DNA from: CAZITB01 sp964542055
Lineage (GTDB): Bacteria > Planctomycetota > Phycisphaerae > Sedimentisphaerales > CAMDDF01
Direction of reading: 5' to 3'
DNA: 21,504 bases
NCBI GenBank assembly: GCA_964542055.1
Contig: CAZITB010000038.1
Location: 1-21,504, forward strand
In this document: in pieces, positions 16,794-21,504 of the stretch
Position numbering within the stretch: position 1 is the stretch's first letter
Layout: each line of letters opens with the position of its first letter
Made by a program: the position numbers and the translations under genes
The notes under the pieces: model-generated
The model's database searches: none
Seen by the model: the letters and a program-made list of their open reading frames with translations, nothing else
What the model was told of the DNA's origin: nothing

Positions 16794-16885
16794 ATAGCTG
16801 CTTGCGGCTAAAGGTGTGGCAAAGGTCTAACCATTACGATGGAAAACTTTGATAGCTGGCATAAAAGAAAACCAATAATTTTTTT

Positions 16886-16983
16886 AAATCTGTGTATATC
16901 TGTGTTCATCTGTGGCAAAACTTTTTTTGTGTCTTTCGTGGTTTAATCTGTGTCATCTGTGGAATCTGTGTCTGTGGCCTAGA
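16886..16983. repeat. ATCTGTG-rich dispersed-type repeat
   Basis: Six exact ATCTGTG copies (starting at 16888, 16898, 16908, 16946, 16955 and 16964) plus a TCTGTGG lie at spacings of 9-10 bp, in two blocks separated by CTTTTTTTGTGTCTTTCGTGG. From memory, stretches of this form recur as intergenic repeats in many environmental bacterial genomes; I cannot verify the copy number here. It supplies the last 25 codons and stop of hsdR. Confidence 0.7.
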
Positions 16984-19584
16984 TTTAGCCTTCAAAGCTT
17001 CAAAATCAACCTGCGACAAATCGATTCTCATATTGGCTACATCTTCATCAATAATATATTCTTCTGCAGCAACAGATTCATCAAGCAATTTGTTAACCTC
17101 TGTCATTACTTCAGATATATCTGCCTCGTTACTTAATAATTTAATTTTTTTCGCCAGGACATCAAACAAAATACAATACGCCGCAATATCAGATGCTATG
17201 GGGTCTGGCAGTACCGCCCTGAAAATTCTTTTAATCATCCCTGCCTTCTGCAGGTAATCCTTTTTAACATCAGCATCTGCAACTATGATATCAACAGCAT
17301 CATCAAGCAGTCTAACTTTTTCGAAACCTTCTGAAATTAAAATACTTTCACAATCAATCCCCATCTCTTCAAGTTCATTCTTGAGTTCTTCGATATAAAT
17401 CTTCAGTTGCTTAACAAGCATGCTTTTATCAACGATAGGCGTTTCATGTGACTGTTTACCGTCCCTGCCTTGTCCATAAATAGCTAAAGCTTTCTGAAGA
17501 TTCCTGAAAACTCCAATATAATCGATAATCAAACCGCTGACCTTATCTTCGAATACTCTGTTCGCCCTGGCTATTGTCTGCATGAGTGTATGGTTACGCA
17601 ACGGCTTATCAAGATATATAGTCGAACAACTTGGAACATCAAATCCTGTCATCCACATCGCACAAACAAATACAAGCCGGAATGGGTCATTAGGGTTTTT
17701 AAACTTCTTTTCCAGGTTCTCCTCTACCATTCGCCTTCGATGCGGTTTGATATCCAATCCTTTTTTAGCAAGTCGGCTTTCCTCATTTTGACTATCAGAA
17801 ACAACTACTGCCATATCGGTTGTTTGCATATAATCGAGAGTTTCGTAAATCTCTGCCCGTCTGGCAGGTTTTGCATCGTCCAATTCGCTTTTCAACTGCT
17901 CAAGATACTTACCCCAATACTCCTGAACCAAATCATACATCTTAACTGCTGTTGCTTTATCGATAGCAACAAACATAGCTTTGCCTTTATACCCTCTGCC
18001 GGTAAAGTGCTCGACAAGGTCTTCAGCGATAACTTCCAAACGCTTATTTCTGGTTATAAGATGATATTGACGTGAAAATTCCTTCTCAAGTTTTTCCTCC
18101 TGCTCGTCATCCAATTCAGCGGCATCAATAATAGCTTGCATATCATCATTAAGCTCTTCATTAACAAGTTGCAGCTCAGGTATCCTGTTCTCGTAATACA
18201 GCGGAACAGTAGCTTTGTCCTCGATAGACTGCTTGAAATCATAAACACTGATATAATCGCCGAAAACCTCTTTTGTTCTCTCCTCTGACCCTATCAGAGG
18301 CGTACCTGTAAACGCTATAAAAGATGCATTAGGCAAAGCCTTCCTCATATTCATTGCCAAAGTATCATACTGGCTTCTATGTGCCTCATCTACAATAACA
18401 ATGATATTAGCACGCTCGCTGATCGCTCCACCGTCCCAGCCCTCTGACGGCTGAAATTTGTGTATCAGTGTAAATATGTAGCGGTGGTCTTCCTGCAATA
18501 ACTGATGCAGCCTTTTACAGCTTGTCGCCTGTGTCTCATCCTCGGTAACAACACCGCTATCAACAAAATTTTTATATATCTGCCCGTCCAGTTCTTTTCT
18601 GTCGGTAACTATTACAAAACTCCAGTTACCAGCCAGCTTTCGCATAACCTTTTGAGCGAAGAATATCATCGAAACGCTCTTGCCCGACCCCTGTGTATGC
18701 CAGAAAACACCAAGCTGTTTATTTCGCTCATTAATATCTTTTACAGCTTTAATGGCATTATTGACACCGATATATTGATGGTTTTTTGCAACCAGCTTAA
18801 TCAGTCCGCCGGTAACCCCCTGATATATGACAAAATTTTCCAGAATATCCAGCAGTTTGCGTTTATCGCAAGTACCCCTTATCATCGTCTCAAGGCTCAG
18901 TTTTGCAGGCTCATCTTCAGATTCTATCCTTTTCCAGTCACAAAAATGCTCCCACTGTGCAGTAGTAGAACCAATTTTGCTTTCTGAGCCGTTTGAAAGT
19001 ATTATCATAGCGTTATACCAGAAAAGCTGAGGTACAGTATCCCGATAATCGCACAGGTTATCATCATAAGCCTTTTTGATATTATTATGGCTTGACTTTA
19101 ACTCTATAAATACAACCGGCAAACCATTTACAAAACCGATTAAATCTGTTCTTCTGGTATGAAGCTCACCAGTTACCCACAACTGCGAAGCCAAAAAGAA
19201 ATCATTATTTTCAGGATTATCAAAATCGATGATTTTCACATTATCATTATAGTAGCCGTCATCATCATCTTTCAACTCTACAGTCACACCATCTTTTATT
19301 AGCTTATAAACCTGCCTGTTTGCCTCAGCCGGTTCAAGCCTGCCCCTGTCAAAAGTTAACTGCTCTAATGCCTGTTCAACAGCTTCCCTGCAAATATCTG
19401 GATTAAGCCTTTTAATCGCATGCTCTAACTTGGGCTTCAATACAACTTCCCAGCGGTTATCCCTGCCCAAACAGCCATCCTCACCCAGGGTTTCATTGAA
19501 ACAGTCCTGAATATCCCAGCCAAGACTTTCAAATAAGTCCATCGTCGGTTTTTCTATTAAGTTGTATTCAGAATAAACGGTCAT
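16906..19584 (-). CDS. hsdR: Type I restriction enzyme R subunit, C-terminally truncated
   Basis: HsdR is the motor and nuclease subunit of type I restriction enzymes: with HsdM and HsdS it translocates and cuts unmethylated DNA. The 892-aa product has the nuclease motif RTDLIGF...FIELK (D147, E161, K163), Walker A HTQGSGKS (296-303), VDEAH (398-402), FTGTP, VFVCAMWMTGFDVP and QTIARANRV, so the nuclease and translocase domains look complete. Homologues run to about 1000-1050 aa. Here the homologous part ends at VDFEALKAK (867), and residues 868-892 are read from the ATCTGTG repeat. The C-terminal helical domain that docks R onto the M2S core is therefore missing, and activity is doubtful. The start ATG at 19584 fits the family N-terminus (VYSEYNLIEKP...LFESLGW). 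It is the last gene of the operon, 115 nt behind its neighbour. Confidence 0.93.
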   Translation of the reverse strand: MTVYSEYNLIEKPTMDLFESLGWDIQDCFNETLGEDGCLGRDNRWEVVLKPKLEHAIKRLNPDICREAVEQALEQLTFDRGRLEPAEANRQVYKLIKDGVTVELKDDDDGYYNDNVKIIDFDNPENNDFFLASQLWVTGELHTRRTDLIGFVNGLPVVFIELKSSHNNIKKAYDDNLCDYRDTVPQLFWYNAMIILSNGSESKIGSTTAQWEHFCDWKRIESEDEPAKLSLETMIRGTCDKRKLLDILENFVIYQGVTGGLIKLVAKNHQYIGVNNAIKAVKDINERNKQLGVFWHTQGSGKSVSMIFFAQKVMRKLAGNWSFVIVTDRKELDGQIYKNFVDSGVVTEDETQATSCKRLHQLLQEDHRYIFTLIHKFQPSEGWDGGAISERANIIVIVDEAHRSQYDTLAMNMRKALPNASFIAFTGTPLIGSEERTKEVFGDYISVYDFKQSIEDKATVPLYYENRIPELQLVNEELNDDMQAIIDAAELDDEQEEKLEKEFSRQYHLITRNKRLEVIAEDLVEHFTGRGYKGKAMFVAIDKATAVKMYDLVQEYWGKYLEQLKSELDDAKPARRAEIYETLDYMQTTDMAVVVSDSQNEESRLAKKGLDIKPHRRRMVEENLEKKFKNPNDPFRLVFVCAMWMTGFDVPSCSTIYLDKPLRNHTLMQTIARANRVFEDKVSGLIIDYIGVFRNLQKALAIYGQGRDGKQSHETPIVDKSMLVKQLKIYIEELKNELEEMGIDCESILISEGFEKVRLLDDAVDIIVADADVKKDYLQKAGMIKRIFRAVLPDPIASDIAAYCILFDVLAKKIKLLSNEADISEVMTEVNKLLDESVAAEEYIIDEDVANMRIDLSQVDFEALKAKSRPQTQIPQMTQIKPRKTQKKFCHR

Positions 19585-19681
19585 ATTTATCTTTTTATAT
19601 TTTTGAAATTTTCTTGACTTTTGATTTTATTTTACCGATAATATATTTAGCTCATTTGCCATGTGCAAAAGGAGTACCGAG

Positions 19682-19706
19682 GCCGCCTACAACGCGGCTT
19701 CAGCCG
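19682..19706. other. Overlapping short hairpins between two operon genes
   Basis: GCCGC (19682-19686) with GCGGC (19694-19698), and CGGCT (19695-19699) with AGCCG (19702-19706), are mutually exclusive 5-bp stems at the end of the gene preceding hsdR. No T tract follows on the minus strand, so this is not a clear terminator. It could adjust read-through into hsdR. The remaining gap up to hsdR is A+T-rich and shows no other feature. Confidence 0.3.
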
Positions 19707-20182
19707 TTTTTAGACCTTTCATATTCCTTTTTCAATTTTCTTTTAGTATGTTCTCTGTCCGTACAATAAGCTGTTATTAGCTGAAAAACCTTGTTTCTTG
19801 CACCTAAAACTACTAAGTATTCCTCGTTAAACCAAAGTTTTACCCGGACTTCTGCTTTTCTTTTTGCTTTCCAGAACAAAATATCGTCACTGTTACAATT
19901 TTCGATTATAGCTTTAACCCAGCCGATTCTCTCGCATCGTCTCAAATCTGGTATCCTATTGGATTCGTCAGGGCCATCAGAAGTACAATGCCAGAAACCC
20001 GCTTCTTTGCCGTCAAAAAGAGGGTCTCTTCTGCATCTAACCCATTTGTTTTCTAACTTTGGCTGTGATTGAATAAAATCAGCATAAAAAACTGAAAAAA
20101 CATAATCAATATATTTTTTCCAGTTTCCACCGTAATCGTTTAAATATATTAAATCTGGCAGCCAATCAGGATAGTTACTCAT
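19700..20182 (-). CDS. Small hypothetical protein, possible BECR-fold RNase
   Basis: This is a 160-aa protein without signal peptide or membrane segment. I do not recognise it with certainty. The C-terminal half (RRCERIGWVK 81-90, LWFNEEYLVVLGAR 116-129, FQLITAYCTDREHTKRKLKK 133-152) has the strand order and the closing ...TAYxxxxxHxxxKLxKEY pattern that I associate with the barnase-EndoU-colicin-RelE (BECR) RNase superfamily, including phage-associated PBECR groups. H65 (FWHCTSDGP), R81/R84 and T137 are candidate active-site residues. The start was chosen at ATG 20182, which overlaps the stop of the DUF3800 gene as ATGA; a longer frame to 20206 would overlap more and break this arrangement. 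Placement between hsdS and hsdR recalls the anticodon nuclease gene prrC. The function is a hypothesis. Confidence 0.6.
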   Translation of the reverse strand: MSNYPDWLPDLIYLNDYGGNWKKYIDYVFSVFYADFIQSQPKLENKWVRCRRDPLFDGKEAGFWHCTSDGPDESNRIPDLRRCERIGWVKAIIENCNSDDILFWKAKRKAEVRVKLWFNEEYLVVLGARNKVFQLITAYCTDREHTKRKLKKEYERSKNG

Positions 20183-20904
20183 AATTTGAACTCCGTAGCC
20201 TGCCATTTGAATAAATTAAATTTACTTTCGCCAAGAAAAGTCGATTGGTTAATCTGGTAACCTGTTTTTGATTCAATAAGCCTTATCAATTCTTTCTTGC
20301 CCTTATTTGCATCTGTCTGAGTATCCATGTTTCTGCTGCGATACGAAACGGCACCAATCAACAAGTCCGCAATTTGCATAATCTCTGATTCATGAGACCT
20401 GATTTGCTGAACTTTTTGAATTATCTGTTTTTGAAAATCTCGTTGTTTATTGCACAGAACTTCGTGAAGTTTTTGCTGTTTGATTATTCCAAGTGTATCT
20501 TTGATATCCAGGTATATATTATATTGTGAACTAGGATTAAAAATTGGATGAAGCATTTGAAAATACATTTTATAATAAAAGTCATCATGGTCTTGACCTG
20601 GATATTTGCTATGATTTAAGAGGCTTTTATCTGGAACAATCAAAGCCCTAAAATGCATTTTTTCATTATCAAAAAAATAACTTATGACTTCTTTATAAAA
20701 GTCGATTTTAGACAAAGAAACCTTCGTCCATTTGATTTCAAAATTCTTTGACAAATGATGTTTTTTCTTTATGTTCTTAATTGTTAGACTTTCTTCTCTG
20801 GCTGTTTCTGATGGACACCAAACGGCACCAAGAACCATTGCTTTCTGCTCGTCATGTTCAAGATGGCATGACTCATCACAATAAATATTATAAATATGAT
20901 TCAT
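20179..20904 (-). CDS. DUF3800 family protein (RNase H-like fold)
   Basis: The 241-aa product begins with the family's signature YNIYCDES (D10, E11) and continues with LGAVWCP, EIKWTKVS (E56), NIYLDIKDT (D133) and QIADLLIGAVSYR (D180). The spaced acidic residues match the DUF3800 family, which is predicted to adopt an RNase H-like fold with metal-dependent nuclease chemistry and is common in defence and prophage regions. The ATG at 20904 was chosen over a TTG at 20910 because AAAGG lies 7 nt before it. It follows the DUF2321 gene by 16 nt and shares ATGA with the next gene, so these genes are surely cotranscribed. The substrate is unknown. Confidence 0.8.
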   Translation of the reverse strand: MNHIYNIYCDESCHLEHDEQKAMVLGAVWCPSETAREESLTIKNIKKKHHLSKNFEIKWTKVSLSKIDFYKEVISYFFDNEKMHFRALIVPDKSLLNHSKYPGQDHDDFYYKMYFQMLHPIFNPSSQYNIYLDIKDTLGIIKQQKLHEVLCNKQRDFQKQIIQKVQQIRSHESEIMQIADLLIGAVSYRSRNMDTQTDANKGKKELIRLIESKTGYQINQSTFLGESKFNLFKWQATEFKL

Positions 20905-20920
20905 TTTCAAACCTTTAATC

Positions 20921-21400
20921 CTAAGGACTCTTCAAACACTCTGCCGCAGTTTTGCTGGCAAACTCCATGATTACACCATAAGCAATATTTCCACATTTGT
21001 TCCAAATCTTTTTGATTCTCATAGCTGATAATTCTGCTTGTGGAACATCTTTAGCGATATTATTTAAATCCTGCTCTAATGTTTCTTTTTCATTATCATC
21101 TAAATTTCCAAATTCAGCAAATATTTGAACAGCTGTCATTATCTTGTTTTCAGTCCAAGGGTAAGGTTTACCGCAGCTATGGCAGTAGGCTGACGGTTTT
21201 GTAATAGAACATGTCCATCCGCTCGAACTTGTATATGAGCCATGGATTTTTGATTGGCAGTTACTGCACAAGAAGATTGTTTTCTCGCCACACATAGGAC
21301 AAAATTGACTGTTTCTTTCTGGATACTTTTGTGAAGCCGAATTAATCACATGTCCATTCATGCATATTTGTGCAATGTCATAATGACTGTTGGTTTTCAT
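20921..21400 (-). CDS. DUF2321 zinc-ribbon protein
   Basis: This is a 159-aa cytoplasmic protein. Its N-terminal half carries several metal-binding pairs: ICMNGH (C13, H17), FCPMCG (C34, C37), FLCSNC (C45, C48) and AYCHSCGKPYPW (C73, C76), consistent with two zinc ribbons. The AQICMNGHVIN start and the CHSCGKPYPWTE motif identify the DUF2321 family (COG4306), which is uncharacterised. The C-terminal half is helical and acidic without recognisable catalytic motifs. The ATG at 21400 overlaps the hsdS stop as ATGA, which ties its translation to the restriction genes. A nucleic-acid-binding or adaptor role is plausible but not shown. Confidence 0.82.
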   Translation of the reverse strand: MKTNSHYDIAQICMNGHVINSASQKYPERNSQFCPMCGEKTIFLCSNCQSKIHGSYTSSSGWTCSITKPSAYCHSCGKPYPWTENKIMTAVQIFAEFGNLDDNEKETLEQDLNNIAKDVPQAELSAMRIKKIWNKCGNIAYGVIMEFASKTAAECLKSP

Positions 21401-21504
21401 AGTTCTATTTCCCCATTTATCAGTTTTGGTAAAAGTAAATCTCGCGTTCGGCGAAGATTATTATTTTGTAACCGTTCACAGATATTTTCATAAAAATTCA
21501 AAAT
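21397..21504 (-). CDS. hsdS: Type I restriction specificity subunit, C-terminal end
   Basis: The gene enters from the right edge; only the last 35 codons and the TGA (21399-21397) are present. The peptide includes ICERLQNNNLRRTRDLLLPK and ends LINGEIEL. The NLRRTRDLLLPKLINGEI pattern is the common C-terminal end of type I HsdS subunits, where the second conserved helix gives way to the tail. HsdS recognises the DNA target for both methylation and cleavage. Its presence shows that hsdR downstream belongs to one operon with it, and that hsdM is probably further right. The identification rests on a short stretch but a distinctive one. Confidence 0.8.
   Translation of the reverse strand: MLNFYENICERLQNNNLRRTRDLLLPKLINGEIEL

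Noticed and set aside
16794..16885. Remnant of the missing hsdR C-terminus
   Set aside because: Minus-strand translation of this stretch gives no HsdR-like residues, so the domain is gone rather than split by a frameshift.
16886..16983. CRISPR array
   Set aside because: The ATCTGTG units are 7 bp with 2-3-bp spacers, not 25-40-bp repeats with unique spacers. No CRISPR array or cas gene was seen anywhere in the window.
16892..17257. 121-codon plus-strand frame opposite the end of hsdR (starts in ICVHLWQN)
   Set aside because: It is antisense to hsdR, and its opening residues are just the translated ATCTGTG repeat. No independent coding support.
19610..19645. Plus-strand TTGACT...TAATAT promoter-like pair upstream of hsdR
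   Set aside because: The spacer is 19 bp and no plus-strand gene follows. The A+T-rich composition explains it.

Overview
This is a bacterial chromosome segment of moderate G+C. A planctomycete-like lineage (Phycisphaerae/Sedimentisphaerales type) is the most plausible source. The hints are a DUF1570-type secreted metallopeptidase, a large KaiC-like/PPDK-N protein, an FHA-GAF protein and a trehalose synthase/phosphatase fusion beside a GH15 hydrolase. No marker gene settles the taxonomy, so this is inference only.

Left third (1-4400, minus strand): two short operons. murC-murB (murB runs off the left edge) makes peptidoglycan precursors and has a clear promoter at 1699-1727. Upstream of it, a rhamnose pair (class II aldolase, then L-rhamnose isomerase, joined by a TAATG overlap) ends at a good intrinsic terminator at 1787-1820.

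Middle (4399-13194, plus strand): tRNA-Ile(CAU) lies 26 nt ahead of an 857-aa protein with a degenerate KaiC/RecA-like N-terminus and a PEP-synthase-type ATP-grasp domain. Next come a secreted HExxH peptidase, an FHA-GAF sensor, a bifunctional OtsA-OtsB trehalose enzyme and a GH15 glucoamylase/trehalase. The last two form an operon that could make and break down trehalose or a related glucan.

Right third (13195-21504): an accessory region. It starts with terminator-like hairpins, degenerate heptamer repeats and a complete IS4-family insertion sequence. The IS has 16-bp perfect terminal inverted repeats and a perfect 9-bp target duplication, but its transposase is frameshifted. Then comes a plus-strand PD-(D/E)XK nuclease/SF1 helicase (DUF2075) protein. 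It converges on a minus-strand type I restriction operon that reads, in order of transcription, hsdS (only its last 35 codons are in the window), a DUF2321 zinc-ribbon protein, a DUF3800 RNase H-fold protein, a small protein resembling BECR-fold RNases, and hsdR. The hsdR reading frame runs into a dispersed ATCTGTG-rich repeat, which replaces its normal C-terminal domain.

The most interesting part is the three-gene cassette between hsdS and hsdR. The two upstream junctions are 4-bp ATGA overlaps or very short gaps. The placement is the same as that of the anticodon nuclease gene prrC in the E. coli prr locus, where the nuclease is held silent by a type I restriction enzyme. Two of the three proteins look like nuclease-fold proteins, so a restriction-guarded abortive-infection module is a reasonable hypothesis. 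The truncation of HsdR complicates it.
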